Origin: a virus | Reading direction: 5' to 3' (one strand) | DNA: 64,000 nt | Virus record (IMG/VR): IMGVR_UViG_3300031758_000040 | Span: 1-64,000 of that record | Shown here: positions 31,386-39,669 of the stretch, piece after piece | Position numbering within the stretch: the first letter of the stretch is position 1 | How the letters are laid out: each line of letters starts with the position of its first letter | Position numbers and translations under genes: made by a program | The notes under the pieces: generated by a model | Told to the model about the DNA's origin: nothing | Database searches by the model: none | What the model saw: the letters and a program-made list of their open reading frames with translations, nothing else

Positions 31386-31916
31386 ATGTTAAAAGAAAAA
31401 GTATTTGAGATAATTAGACTTCACGTTGAGGAGTATGCAGTGTGCGCTGAGATCGACGAGAACACGAGCCTAATGGACGATCTTAGAATGGATGCATTGG
31501 ACATCGTCGAGGTAATCATAAAGCTCGAGAAAAAGTTTGGAGTAAAGATTCCTGAAGAATTAGAGGACGTCGAGAAAGTAGGTGATCTTCTCAATTTCCT
31601 TGAGGGAGCTGAAGTTCCTACCGTTCCTGATGAGACGGAGACTTTCTCAGTTGCGATACTGGCAAACCGCTACTCTAGCCTGCCCCTAGGCACCGCATCG
31701 ATGGTGACGACCGTTGAGTCCCTTAATGAGGAGCAAGCTAGGCTAGATGCAGCTCTCAAGTTTCTTAAGGTGAGCGGGTTCCAGGTTCCAAATGAAGCTA
31801 GTCCTGAGACAATATCTTCTGTTTGTGAGGAGATGGGGTTCGACCTCGAGGAGCTTGAGGTAAAGCTTGGAGAACATTCCTTTCCTTACACCAATTGCAC
31901 GCTCTTTGTGAAATAG
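31386..31916 (+). CDS. Acyl-carrier-protein-like domain without the serine
   Basis: Residues 1-75 match acyl carrier protein: helix I, NTSLMDDLRMDALDIVEV at the helix II entry, LEKKFGVKIPEE and a final VGDLLNFL helix. The conserved D-S-L-D that receives phosphopantetheine reads D36-A37-L38-D39, so the domain cannot be loaded. About 100 further residues of unknown fold follow. It may mimic host ACP to bind an ACP partner. The ACP call is strong; the decoy role is inference. Confidence 0.82.
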   Translation: MLKEKVFEIIRLHVEEYAVCAEIDENTSLMDDLRMDALDIVEVIIKLEKKFGVKIPEELEDVEKVGDLLNFLEGAEVPTVPDETETFSVAILANRYSSLPLGTASMVTTVESLNEEQARLDAALKFLKVSGFQVPNEASPETISSVCEEMGFDLEELEVKLGEHSFPYTNCTLFVK

Positions 31917-31950
31917 ATCTACAGGTCTCCCAAAAGTCTTTCGGCCAGGA

Positions 31951-31982
31951 TTGTACATTACTCGTTATTATTGTTATATTTA
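31951..31982 (+). promoter_or_regulatory. Early promoter
   Basis: TTG 31951, TATATTTA 31975, spacing 21. Confidence 0.78.
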
Positions 31983-32007
31983 TACATAACTTAAAAGCTT
32001 AAAAGCT

Positions 32008-32499
32008 ATGCAAGAAAACATGAGCGTCTTAGACCAAATTAAAAAAATCAAAAGAGATCGTACATTGACCTCGATCGACAAGGGTGTACGGTTAAGCACC
32101 ATCGCGGAGACGACATCCGACCCAATGGCATTGGAGTCATTGAGCTCGACCACTTTCAAGGATATCGTTGCCAAAAACCGAACGTGTCCAAGCGACGTCT
32201 TACGAAAGCTTTCGAAGGATCGAAGCAGTGTGATTCGATCAAGAGTCGCAGGAAATCCGTCGACTCCAGCGGACGTCCTAGCCAATCTCATTAACGATCG
32301 GCCCGACGTCAAACGTATGCTCGCAAAAAATGAGGAGATCCCAGAGAACCTTCTTGAGATCCTAAGCCATGAGAAGAACGATGCGATTCGCTATTACGTG
32401 CTAAACAATCCAAAATGTACTCAAGAGATTCGAGATCGACTTGGTCCTTGTGAAACATATCAACGAGGTAGATGGTGGTTCGGAGGTCCGCCATTATAA
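32008..32499 (+). CDS. LRV/HEAT-like repeat protein, 163 aa
   Basis: Repeats of the form VAGNPSTPADVLANLINDR and AKNEEIPENLLEILSHE, about 24 residues each, resemble leucine-rich repeat variants: short helical solenoids used for protein binding. A longer relative is at 38344. Confidence 0.7.
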   Translation: MQENMSVLDQIKKIKRDRTLTSIDKGVRLSTIAETTSDPMALESLSSTTFKDIVAKNRTCPSDVLRKLSKDRSSVIRSRVAGNPSTPADVLANLINDRPDVKRMLAKNEEIPENLLEILSHEKNDAIRYYVLNNPKCTQEIRDRLGPCETYQRGRWWFGGPPL

Positions 32500-32509
32500 G
32501 ACTCAATTT

Positions 32510-32536
32510 GATCCCGAGAAATCGGGATCTTTTTTT
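32510..32536 (+). terminator. Rho-independent terminator
   Basis: GATCCCGA-gaaa-TCGGGATC followed by T run. Confidence 0.85.
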
Positions 32537-32577
32537 GCCCAGTATCCCAGCGTCTCTCGGCTTTTAGGGCCGACTAA

Positions 32578-32609
32578 TTGTACATTATCAGTTATTATTA
32601 TTACATTTA
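32578..32609 (+). promoter_or_regulatory. Early promoter
   Basis: TTG 32578, TACATTTA 32602, spacing 21. Confidence 0.75.
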
Positions 32610-32632
32610 CTTATAACTTAAAAACAAGCACA

Positions 32633-32995
32633 ATGAATTTACAGGTAACATCAATTGAACCTCAAACAAAGGACTATCACCGTGCACTGGAGATGGACTT
32701 CTACAAACACGGCATGCGAAACTGGTTTTATGGTAATGGCTCGCCTATCCAGAGTCTAGCTGAGAAGCAGTCTAAGCTCATCAAAGACCCCGTTAAATTG
32801 GTACGAAGAGCCAAGGCAGTCGTTGCCGTATGGGGCACGAGAGATTATCATGGATATGCAAGCGGCGTACCACACAAAGAGAACGTATGGGTACCATTTA
32901 AGCAGGCTCTAATAGGAATGGGGTTTGACGGTCTCCAGATTGCAGAGATAGAACTCCACAGAGTCGACAAAGATTTCTTAAAGAGTTTACGCTAG
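32633..32995 (+). CDS. Hypothetical protein, 120 aa
   Basis: Start set after the leader at 32633. Mixed alpha/beta with KLVRRAKAVVAVWGTRD near the middle. No family recognised. Confidence 0.7.
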   Translation: MNLQVTSIEPQTKDYHRALEMDFYKHGMRNWFYGNGSPIQSLAEKQSKLIKDPVKLVRRAKAVVAVWGTRDYHGYASGVPHKENVWVPFKQALIGMGFDGLQIAEIELHRVDKDFLKSLR

Positions 32996-32997
32996 GA

Positions 32998-33029
32998 TTG
33001 TACAAGCACTAGAGAATTTAGTATATTTA
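32998..33029 (+). promoter_or_regulatory. Early promoter
   Basis: TTG 32998, TATATTTA 33022, spacing 21, directly after the previous stop; no GTCTCCC element here. Confidence 0.75.
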
Positions 33030-33052
33030 CTATATAACTTAAAACAAAAAAG

Positions 33053-33367
33053 ATGGCAGCATACACTGAAGGACAAGAGGAGAGAATAGCAGAGGTCGTT
33101 TCCAAGCGAATCGATGAGTATTACTCGTGGGGACACGACCTCGCATTTGGACAGGCGATAGCGTTCAACGAAAGTAGAGAACACGTCACTAGGATCGGCG
33201 TCTCCATACTGAGCACCAAGTGGGGAGTGGGATTTCCAGGCGGAAGCTTTGTGCAGGCGATAGTCGATAACAACTTGATGGAGACAGTGGGAAGAGCCGA
33301 CTCAATCAATTTAAACGCCATCCGATTTTATGTATACTTAGTCTATAACCAAGGATACGTAGCATGA
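33053..33367 (+). CDS. Hypothetical protein, 104 aa
   Basis: Helical, no family recognised. Its stop overlaps the next start by four bases. Confidence 0.68.
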   Translation: MAAYTEGQEERIAEVVSKRIDEYYSWGHDLAFGQAIAFNESREHVTRIGVSILSTKWGVGFPGGSFVQAIVDNNLMETVGRADSINLNAIRFYVYLVYNQGYVA

Positions 33368-33615
33368 GAGTGGACAAAGCGATAAACCTGATCAAGGTCG
33401 GGGCACAGGACACGGTAAGACAGTACCTCAAGAGACTGAGTCTAAAGGAGAGGTTACCCGTCCTGCACGAGATGGTGCCCTACGTGAACGACACTCCGGA
33501 GAATCTAAAATTCTTTAGGACCAATTTCTCCCAGGAGATAGGAGCACTAATAGCTGCTGAGTACGATTATACAAAGGCAGAGAAGATATACAACGGGGCA
33601 AAGGGACTTAAATAG
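33364..33615 (+). CDS. Hypothetical protein, 83 aa
   Basis: Basic helical protein coupled to the upstream gene. Unknown. Confidence 0.65.
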   Translation: MRVDKAINLIKVGAQDTVRQYLKRLSLKERLPVLHEMVPYVNDTPENLKFFRTNFSQEIGALIAAEYDYTKAEKIYNGAKGLK

Positions 33616-33658
33616 TTTACTCCGTAGTAACAAAGAAGTTGTTTTAAGTTGTAGGAAC

Positions 33659-33685
33659 GGGGATCGAGAAATCGGTCCCTTTTTC
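33659..33685 (+). terminator. Rho-independent terminator
   Basis: GGGaTCGA-gaaa-TCGGtCCC, an imperfect stem, followed by TTTTTC. Confidence 0.65.
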
Positions 33686-33740
33686 TTTGTGCTCTGTCAA
33701 GACCTGTCAAAAGAGTCTCCCGACTTTTCCCAAACCAGGA

Positions 33741-33772
33741 TTTTATAGATTGGAGAATAGTTGTTATATTTA
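33741..33772 (+). promoter_or_regulatory. Early promoter (TTT at -33)
   Basis: TTT 33741, TATATTTA 33765, spacing 21. Confidence 0.65.
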
Positions 33773-33794
33773 ACTATAACTTAAAAACAAAAAG

Positions 33795-34139
33795 ATGCAA
33801 GAAGTAAAAGAAAAAGTAGAAGAATTATTTGGAATCAAGCTCGTTCAAACCTTTGATTCTAGGGAGGATGAGGGATGTGAGAACGAGGAGTTTGGCCACT
33901 TTACTTGTTACGAACCCATTATCGATTTTCCTGACGAAGCGTGTCCGCCGATAATCAGCATCTATGAGGAAGGGCTCATTCAGTTCTTTTGGGATGCTAC
34001 GCCTTTCCCAGTCGCTGCGAATACTGAGGAAGAAGCTCGTCTAATGATGCAAGCCTTGATCGAGGCTCCCGTCTCCTTTGATGACCTAGAGAAAGACGAC
34101 TTTCAAAAATTCATCGACCTCGTCCTAGATCAAGTCTGA
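33795..34139 (+). CDS. Hypothetical acidic protein, 114 aa
   Basis: Very acidic with a helix-rich C terminus; overall charge and size recall DNA-mimic inhibitors, but no specific family is seen. Confidence 0.68.
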   Translation: MQEVKEKVEELFGIKLVQTFDSREDEGCENEEFGHFTCYEPIIDFPDEACPPIISIYEEGLIQFFWDATPFPVAANTEEEARLMMQALIEAPVSFDDLEKDDFQKFIDLVLDQV

Positions 34140-34182
34140 TCCGGTCTGGGCGACGCGTCTCCCTACTTTTGTCGCCGCCCAA

Positions 34183-34214
34183 TTTTCACGACTCAAAGAT
34201 TAGTATTATATTTA
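34183..34214 (+). promoter_or_regulatory. Early promoter (TTT at -33)
   Basis: TTT 34183, TATATTTA 34207, spacing 21. Confidence 0.65.
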
Positions 34215-34238
34215 ACTATAACTTAAAAACTTAAAAGC

Positions 34239-34484
34239 ATGAAAACACAAGACTTTGAAGAAGGGGACGACGTAGTATTCATGTTCTTAGGAGACACTCT
34301 CATTGAGGTCTTTGAGAACGAGGATATCGAGCTACACAAACCGGTCGAGGAGGCCTTCGCGAAAGGAGACGAGATCGACGTGACCGTCTGTTCAGCCGAC
34401 GAACACACAATCGGCATCCAGTTCGGAGACGGATCGATTGCGTTCATCCATACAGGATCAGTAGAATTTTTAAGATTTTCATAA
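34239..34484 (+). CDS. Hypothetical acidic protein, 81 aa
   Basis: Strand-rich and acidic, with GDDVVFMFLGDTLIEVFE near the start. Unknown. Confidence 0.66.
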   Translation: MKTQDFEEGDDVVFMFLGDTLIEVFENEDIELHKPVEEAFAKGDEIDVTVCSADEHTIGIQFGDGSIAFIHTGSVEFLRFS

Positions 34485-34500
34485 CCTAAAACAAGAAGAA

Positions 34501-34890
34501 ATGGAAGCAGTATTTAACAGACACAAAAGAGACTTTCACTGTGACTTCACCATTGAGTTCGACGTGAAGTTTCCTACTTTGCCCCTAACTGAAGCTCATG
34601 AGGAACTCCTACAATACGAGTGGGAGGACGGGTTCTATACTAACTATCACTCAGAACAGTGTTTCGAGAAGATAATGGAGAGTGACTATCCGTTCATTAC
34701 TGATTGGAGCTTTGCCGGTCGCAGTAACGGGTGGTGGGTGCTTGTCTGCGAAGGAGACGAGTCAAAGGTCAGAGCGAGTTCTCTCCGTCGTATAGAACGA
34801 ATCGTTGAAGAGTACTTTAAAAGCTACGGCCAGTTCCTATTAGTCAACTTCGATAACTACTTGAAGGAAGAGGCGGAACATGTCTCTTAA
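34501..34890 (+). CDS. Hypothetical protein, 129 aa
   Basis: Preceded by the leader-like CCTAAAACAAGAAGAA without its own promoter. Aromatic-rich mixed fold; no family recognised. Confidence 0.68.
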   Translation: MEAVFNRHKRDFHCDFTIEFDVKFPTLPLTEAHEELLQYEWEDGFYTNYHSEQCFEKIMESDYPFITDWSFAGRSNGWWVLVCEGDESKVRASSLRRIERIVEEYFKSYGQFLLVNFDNYLKEEAEHVS

Positions 34891-34907
34891 AAGTTTTCGC
34901 TACCGGA

Positions 34908-34939
34908 TTGTTAAGATTCAGACTTAATGATTATATTTA
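34908..34939 (+). promoter_or_regulatory. Early promoter
   Basis: TTG 34908, TATATTTA 34932, spacing 21. Confidence 0.78.
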
Positions 34940-34964
34940 ACTATAACTTAAAAACGAAAGCAGC

Positions 34965-35432
34965 ATGAAAACAACACACAGCATCTGGAGCCTGCTCGAT
35001 GGAGACGGCCCGCTTAAAGGAATTAAGATGGACTTTGGTAATAACTGCATGTTATTCGAAATATCTCAGGATACTGATGATGGTACTTATCCAACCGTGG
35101 CATCCTACACGAGAGACGCGAATGCACTGGATGAGGAGGGAGCAAGCCACTGGATTAACCGTCTCACCAGAAAAAAGGACAAGACTCAAATCGAGTTTTA
35201 CGATGGAGTAAAGATTATCCGAGAGAACAGGTGGAGTCATGAGGCAGTGCTTGAGTTTAAGGAGCCAGTCGAAGTAGTCTTGGGATACCTTGATGAGACA
35301 CCGTTCGTGATCGACGTTAAGAAGATCAAGGGCGAGTTCATTCACGACTGGTTCTGGACCCGAAACGGTCGACAGGACAGGATCGCAAACGGCTACGAGA
35401 TCTGGTTCAAGATTGAATCTTATCACGGATAA
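34965..35432 (+). CDS. Hypothetical protein, 155 aa
   Basis: Strand-rich soluble protein with a tryptophan-containing C-terminal segment (HDWFWTRNGRQDR). No family recognised. Confidence 0.7.
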   Translation: MKTTHSIWSLLDGDGPLKGIKMDFGNNCMLFEISQDTDDGTYPTVASYTRDANALDEEGASHWINRLTRKKDKTQIEFYDGVKIIRENRWSHEAVLEFKEPVEVVLGYLDETPFVIDVKKIKGEFIHDWFWTRNGRQDRIANGYEIWFKIESYHG

Positions 35433-35439
35433 GAAACAC

Positions 35440-35462
35440 GGCTCCCAAGCGGAGCCTTTTCT
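35440..35462 (+). terminator. Rho-independent terminator
   Basis: GGCTCC-caagc-GGAGCC followed by TTTTCTTT. Confidence 0.7.
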
Positions 35463-35505
35463 TTGTGCTGTTATACAGGGTCTCCCGATTTTTATCGCAC
35501 CAGGA

Positions 35506-35537
35506 TTGTACTTATTGCAGAATAATAATTATATTTA
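35506..35537 (+). promoter_or_regulatory. Early promoter
   Basis: TTG 35506, TATATTTA 35530, spacing 21. Confidence 0.78.
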
Positions 35538-35561
35538 CTTATAACTTAAAAACAAAGCAAA

Positions 35562-35687
35562 ATGGAAAATTCAAAAGAAAAGCAGGTAGAAAAACCTAAG
35601 TGCGAGCACAAGAGAACCTATGTGGCAGTACGACACGTATCGGGAATACAGCTAGTGAGATGCAGTGATTGTGGAGCTAAAGTATGA
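35562..35687 (+). CDS. Zinc-ribbon-like micro-protein, 41 aa
   Basis: C14-x-H16 and CSDC near residue 34 form a compact C-H-C-C metal site. It overlaps the next gene by four bases. Confidence 0.6.
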   Translation: MENSKEKQVEKPKCEHKRTYVAVRHVSGIQLVRCSDCGAKV

Positions 35688-35917
35688 TTGCGATGAAGAC
35701 GATAACGACAGAATATGAGGGGATCTATACTCAGGTCGAGCTCGAAGAGATCCTAGACTTTCTCCACACGATGTTTGAGATCGCAATTGATTCTGACGAC
35801 TTCGTACGTAAGGTCACCTATGGAATCACCGACGAGACGAGTCGACTAAGCGGTGAGGATCACGCGACGCTGACTAATTGGTACTTTACTGAATACTCAA
35901 AAACCTCCCACATATGA
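35684..35917 (+). CDS. Hypothetical protein, 77 aa
   Basis: Helical acidic protein between two overlapping neighbours. Unknown. Confidence 0.65.
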   Translation: MIAMKTITTEYEGIYTQVELEEILDFLHTMFEIAIDSDDFVRKVTYGITDETSRLSGEDHATLTNWYFTEYSKTSHI

Positions 35918-36150
35918 AGTGGGGACCAGTCAGAGACAGGATAGTCGAGGGTCAACAGGACAAGGTCCGATGTTGGATCCTAATGAACCGCGAAGAGAAG
36001 GTGCTCTCGATCTACATCCGGATCGATGAGGTCTCCAAGTTCCTACCTGCAGATGAGTGGGAGGAGACCCTAGAGGGAGCCAAGCTCAGAGCCGAGATAG
36101 AGCTAGAACGATTTGAAAAGGCTAAACTTAAGCCAAAAAACAGAGTATAA
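35914..36150 (+). CDS. Hypothetical protein, 78 aa
   Basis: Charged protein with a long C-terminal helix. Overlaps the previous gene by four bases. Unknown. Confidence 0.65.
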   Translation: MKWGPVRDRIVEGQQDKVRCWILMNREEKVLSIYIRIDEVSKFLPADEWEETLEGAKLRAEIELERFEKAKLKPKNRV

Positions 36151-36174
36151 TATAAAAAGAAAAAAGCAGAAAAG

Positions 36175-36384
36175 ATGAAGAATTTAAGCAAGACATTTAA
36201 GCAGTTAGCGTGTAAGAGATGCGGTAACATCGTACCTAAGGTGGACATCAATTCAGAGGCAGTGACCTGTTCAGACTGCGTGCAACTCGATCTACTCGGT
36301 GGAGTTCGGATCACGGAAGAGCAGTATTGGTCTCTGGTAAAAAGCGGAAAATTAAACGAACAGGATTGTACAGAATCAGAGTAA
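36175..36384 (+). CDS. Zinc-ribbon protein, 69 aa
   Basis: CKRCGN at residues 14-17 and CSDC near 31 form a classic zinc ribbon. A stretch AGTATAATATAA just upstream could be an extra promoter. It lies immediately before the sigma factor gene; a role with RNA polymerase is possible but unproven. Confidence 0.7.
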   Translation: MKNLSKTFKQLACKRCGNIVPKVDINSEAVTCSDCVQLDLLGGVRITEEQYWSLVKSGKLNEQDCTESE

Positions 36385-36397
36385 TTTGTTAAATTTA
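36366..36397 (+). promoter_or_regulatory. Early promoter for second sigma factor
   Basis: TTG 36366, TAAATTTA 36390, spacing 21; overlaps the end of the zinc-ribbon gene. Confidence 0.72.
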
Positions 36398-36423
36398 CTA
36401 TATAACTTAAAAACATAAAGAAC

Positions 36424-37137
36424 ATGAGATTTGAAACTTCAGAAAACTTGCCAAAGTACTTTCGTACTATTCAAAAGAGCACGCCAGTGACGCACGATCG
36501 TGAGATCGAACTGGTAAAACTAATCCAAGAGGGAGATCGTATGGCACTTAACGAGCTCGTACAGGCCAACCTAAAATTCGTGGTGAAGCTTGCAAACCGC
36601 CACATAGGTCAAGGAGTGCCCATCGACGACCTCATCCAAGAGGGCAACATCGGCTTGATGGAAGCCGCAAAGAACTTCAAGCCCAAAGAGGGTCAGAGAT
36701 TCATTTCATACGCGAGCCTATGGATTCGTAAACGACTTAACGAAGCAGTCGCTAAGACGGGCCGGATAGTGAGACTGCCTCACAACCAGGAATACGAGAT
36801 CTACAAGGCCAAGATGAATCATGAGGAGGTCGAAGAACCCAAGCGTGCCTACATCGACGATCGAGTAGGAGAAGAAGGCGGCACGTCTCTAGGCGACCTC
36901 ATCCTACACTCTCCATCCCAAACTGAGTCTGAGATCGAGATCGACGACATCAAGTTCAAGGTAAAGAAGGTCTTAAGCTCCCTAAAGGAACGTGACCGCC
37001 TGATCGTGATGGACTACTTCGGCATAGACCGAGAGTATGAGATGCCGACTGATGCGATCGCTGAGCGCTACGACATGTCAAACGTTCGTGTCAGCCAGAT
37101 CGTGAAGGCATCGCTAGAAAAAATGCGAATCAATTGA
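36424..37137 (+). CDS. Second sigma-70 family factor
   Basis: 237 residues. Region 2 is well conserved (ANLKFVVKLANRH, DDLIQEGNIGLMEAA, RFISYASLWIRKRL), region 3 is shortened, and region 4 (about 180-235) ends with a helix-turn-helix AIAERYDMSNVRVSQIVKASL. Its own promoter is of the early type, so it is made early and probably directs a later class. Which of the two sigma factors reads GATAAATAA is unknown. Confidence 0.92.
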   Translation: MRFETSENLPKYFRTIQKSTPVTHDREIELVKLIQEGDRMALNELVQANLKFVVKLANRHIGQGVPIDDLIQEGNIGLMEAAKNFKPKEGQRFISYASLWIRKRLNEAVAKTGRIVRLPHNQEYEIYKAKMNHEEVEEPKRAYIDDRVGEEGGTSLGDLILHSPSQTESEIEIDDIKFKVKKVLSSLKERDRLIVMDYFGIDREYEMPTDAIAERYDMSNVRVSQIVKASLEKMRIN

Positions 37138-37295
37138 TAACAACCATAATCATAATACTAAGCCTGCTGCTCTGGACCGCAGCAGGCTTTACCACTCTAC
37201 TCTACCTAAGTAACAAGGGATATGAGATGAACGGTCCGATACAGACGCTGGCGATATTGATTCTCTGGCCGATTTACTTACTTTTTACTCCGTAG
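37134..37295 (+). CDS. Small membrane protein ending at ACTCCGTAG
   Basis: A TTG start within the sigma stop gives 53 residues with two hydrophobic segments (ITTIIIILSLLLWTAAGF and LAILILWPIYLLF). The last codons, ACT CCG TAG, coincide with the dispersed 9-mer. The overlap with sigma and the good hydrophobic pattern support it; the TTG start lowers confidence. Confidence 0.45.
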   Translation: MITTIIIILSLLLWTAAGFTTLLYLSNKGYEMNGPIQTLAILILWPIYLLFTP

Positions 37296-37297
37296 TC

Positions 37298-37615
37298 ATG
37301 AACACACAATTTATAGTTTTTTACGAAGATGAGGAGCACTACCTGGAAGAACAGGGTCTCCGAGACTTCTTTAAGAGGAGCTCACGCCAACTGGCAGAAG
37401 CTTTCCAATCAACTGCGATCTACCTCGACCTGGCTAAGGAGCTAGGAAAAGGGACGCCCCTTCCCTTCTTTACCAGCAAGATAGAGGGTGCACAATCGGC
37501 ATACGATCGTCTCAAGCTTGAGCTCTCAGAGAGAGTAGGCGAGGAGAAGGTATTAGAGATCGAGGAACAAGTACTAACCGCCATAAAGAAGGAGAGGGAT
37601 GAATCCGCAGGATGA
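37298..37615 (+). CDS. Hypothetical helical protein, 105 aa
   Basis: Starts two bases after the 9-mer. Helical, charged, no known family. Overlaps the next gene by 17 bases. Confidence 0.66.
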   Translation: MNTQFIVFYEDEEHYLEEQGLRDFFKRSSRQLAEAFQSTAIYLDLAKELGKGTPLPFFTSKIEGAQSAYDRLKLELSERVGEEKVLEIEEQVLTAIKKERDESAG

Positions 37616-37874
37616 AGAGTTCTTGGCATCTCTATTGGAGATACGAGAGCGGGACCCATCACTCTTCATGCAGCTGGTGCTGGAGTCTCTAAAAAGGTTT
37701 CCCGACCTGGCAGTAGAGGACGGTCACCAAGTCTCACAAAAGATCTCAGCTCTAAAGACGATGTTAAGACACTTTGAGAGCGAAGAAAAGTATGAGGACT
37801 GTGCTTTCATTAGGGACCTACAAAAAAAGATAGAGGATGAAGAGAAGAGAGGTTTACTTGGTAATGAGCAATAG
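37599..37874 (+). CDS. Protein with UVR-like C-terminal motif, 91 aa
   Basis: EEKYEDCAFIRDLQKKIEDEE near residues 60-80 is a second UVR-like motif, similar to that at 25509. The N-terminal half is helical. Confidence 0.65.
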   Translation: MNPQDEEFLASLLEIRERDPSLFMQLVLESLKRFPDLAVEDGHQVSQKISALKTMLRHFESEEKYEDCAFIRDLQKKIEDEEKRGLLGNEQ

Positions 37875-38094
37875 GGAGACCGGTCTCCAGTGGGAGCAAG
37901 AACTCGTGGAGACGCTTGCCGTCTGCTCCAACCTGAAGAAGGCATATGAAGTCGGCATGTTCTTGGGAAGAGTGGCTGATCCTGACTCTAGCTATCGCAA
38001 GGTGCTAGAGACGATTAAGGTAAAGGGTGCTTATACCCTTAAGAGCCTGAAGGGAGAACAACAAGTAACGATAGTAAAGATCAAATATTATTAG
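37864..38094 (+). CDS. Hypothetical protein, 76 aa
   Basis: Start chosen at ATG 37864 to limit overlap with the previous gene; an in-frame ATG at 37837 would add nine residues. Mixed fold, basic C terminus. Confidence 0.58.
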   Translation: MSNRETGLQWEQELVETLAVCSNLKKAYEVGMFLGRVADPDSSYRKVLETIKVKGAYTLKSLKGEQQVTIVKIKYY

Positions 38095-38095
38095 G

Positions 38096-38260
38096 ATGAA
38101 CGATAAAGAAAGATTACAAGCAGTGAGAGACTTTATTACGGGCAGAAAGCTTGCATATGGAGAGGAGCTGAAAGGCGCCGAGACCGAGGTGGAAGAGTTC
38201 GTCTTTTCTCAGATGATTGCGCTGCTCGATGAGGTGAGCTCCATTGCAGAGCAGGAGTAA
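38096..38260 (+). CDS. Hypothetical helical protein, 54 aa
   Basis: Two bases after the previous stop. Acidic helices only. Unknown. Confidence 0.55.
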   Translation: MNDKERLQAVRDFITGRKLAYGEELKGAETEVEEFVFSQMIALLDEVSSIAEQE

Positions 38261-38289
38261 AGCGTCTCCCGATTTTACCCACGCCAGGA

Positions 38290-38321
38290 TTGTACAAATG
38301 CCTGATTCTTGGTTATATTTA
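38290..38321 (+). promoter_or_regulatory. Early promoter
   Basis: TTG 38290, TATATTTA 38314, spacing 21. Confidence 0.78.
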
Positions 38322-38343
38322 CTTATAACTTAAAAACAGAAGT

Positions 38344-39261
38344 ATGAAAAGGTATCGCGTACAATTTAAGAGAACATCGAGCGCACAACGACGCCCGTCC
38401 TTTATGCCAACTAAGACTTTCATGGTTCATGGAGAAAGCCAAGAGGATGCCGAGAAAGTGGCCAATCAAAAGATCCATGAATACATGTGTAACGTGATCG
38501 ACTCATACGGAAGAGATTCACGGTCGATGTCCATTGGAACCTATGAGATCGAATCAATCGAGGTCTCGACTAAGGAGGAGAAGTTTGACCCTAACGTGAA
38601 GTCACTTGCGACAAGGAAGAAATACGTGAGCTCCCCTTTCTGTCCAGCTGAAATTCTTTCTAAGTTTGCAAAGGAGGAGCCGGATCTACAATCCGAAATA
38701 CTTCGTCACCAAAACACTCTTGACTCCACTCGGCTCGAGATATTGGAGAGATTTTCCAAATCTTTTAATTGGGTTGAGAGATGCCGAGCGGCTAAACATG
38801 AAATGACACCGAAGGATCTTCTAGTCAAGTTATGCGTGGATGAGGACTTCATGGTAAGAAAAGATGCACTCGCTAATCTTAAAGAATCTTTTGGTGTTGA
38901 CGACGAACTAATTGACGTGATCGATGTGGAATACGGGAAAAAGGATCCATATGGAAAGATCCAGGTCAAGGAGCTATTGGAGTCCGTCTTTGAGATCAAA
39001 GAAGAGGTATTCCTAAAAAGCAATGGTCGTCCATGGCATTTCTTTTTCGGGACAACCTTTTGCTCAACTACTTCTAGACTGATTAGGATTTTACAAGAAG
39101 ATGAGCTGTCCCCTTTTATCATAAGAGTAGTCGACCCTGCCAGTGAATCTACTCAATATGGAGGGAGACCCATCAAACTAAGCACGTTAGTAATGGAGAG
39201 ACTAGGAATCGAGTTTGAGGAATTTCTTAAGTACGCTAGCGGATTTCAAATAAACGAATAA
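38344..39261 (+). CDS. LRV-like repeat protein, 305 aa
   Basis: The N-terminal 80 residues form a separate strand-rich domain. Residues about 85-215 contain helical repeats similar to 32008 (SSPFCPAEILSKFAKEEPD, AKHEMTPKDLLVKLCVDED). A third, unrelated C-terminal domain completes it. The largest early gene of unknown function in the array; solenoid repeats suggest a binding role. Confidence 0.72.
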   Translation: MKRYRVQFKRTSSAQRRPSFMPTKTFMVHGESQEDAEKVANQKIHEYMCNVIDSYGRDSRSMSIGTYEIESIEVSTKEEKFDPNVKSLATRKKYVSSPFCPAEILSKFAKEEPDLQSEILRHQNTLDSTRLEILERFSKSFNWVERCRAAKHEMTPKDLLVKLCVDEDFMVRKDALANLKESFGVDDELIDVIDVEYGKKDPYGKIQVKELLESVFEIKEEVFLKSNGRPWHFFFGTTFCSTTSRLIRILQEDELSPFIIRVVDPASESTQYGGRPIKLSTLVMERLGIEFEEFLKYASGFQINE

Positions 39262-39274
39262 TCTTTCAACAGGA

Positions 39275-39306
39275 TTGTACAAATGCTCAAGCGTTTATTA
39301 TATTTA
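39275..39306 (+). promoter_or_regulatory. Early promoter
   Basis: TTG 39275, TATATTTA 39299, spacing 21. Confidence 0.78.
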
Positions 39307-39330
39307 CTTATAACTTAAAAACAAAAGCAG

Positions 39331-39627
39331 ATGAATACCGCAACAACAACGATTGATGGACTCTTTGATTGGTACATGGGATCGAATTGGATGGAGAACT
39401 GGCAAGTAACGAATACTATGTTAGTTGATGGAGTCCATGCCCAAAGTATAGGAGCCGACGATTATGGAACTAGCACCCTTGAGAAATTAGTAGAGCTAAT
39501 GGAAACAGAGGTAGAGCTAACCGGCAGAAAGAATCACTTTGATGATATCTGGGAAATCTCATTTATGCTTGAAGGAAAGTCATATAGCATAACGGCAACC
39601 GCGTTTTTTGGAGAAGAGGGTTACTGA
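39331..39627 (+). CDS. Hypothetical protein, 98 aa
   Basis: Mixed alpha/beta, acidic. No family recognised. Confidence 0.68.
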   Translation: MNTATTTIDGLFDWYMGSNWMENWQVTNTMLVDGVHAQSIGADDYGTSTLEKLVELMETEVELTGRKNHFDDIWEISFMLEGKSYSITATAFFGEEGY

Positions 39628-39669
39628 GCCGACTTGGCACCGAGTCTCCTGAATTTACCCATCATAGGA

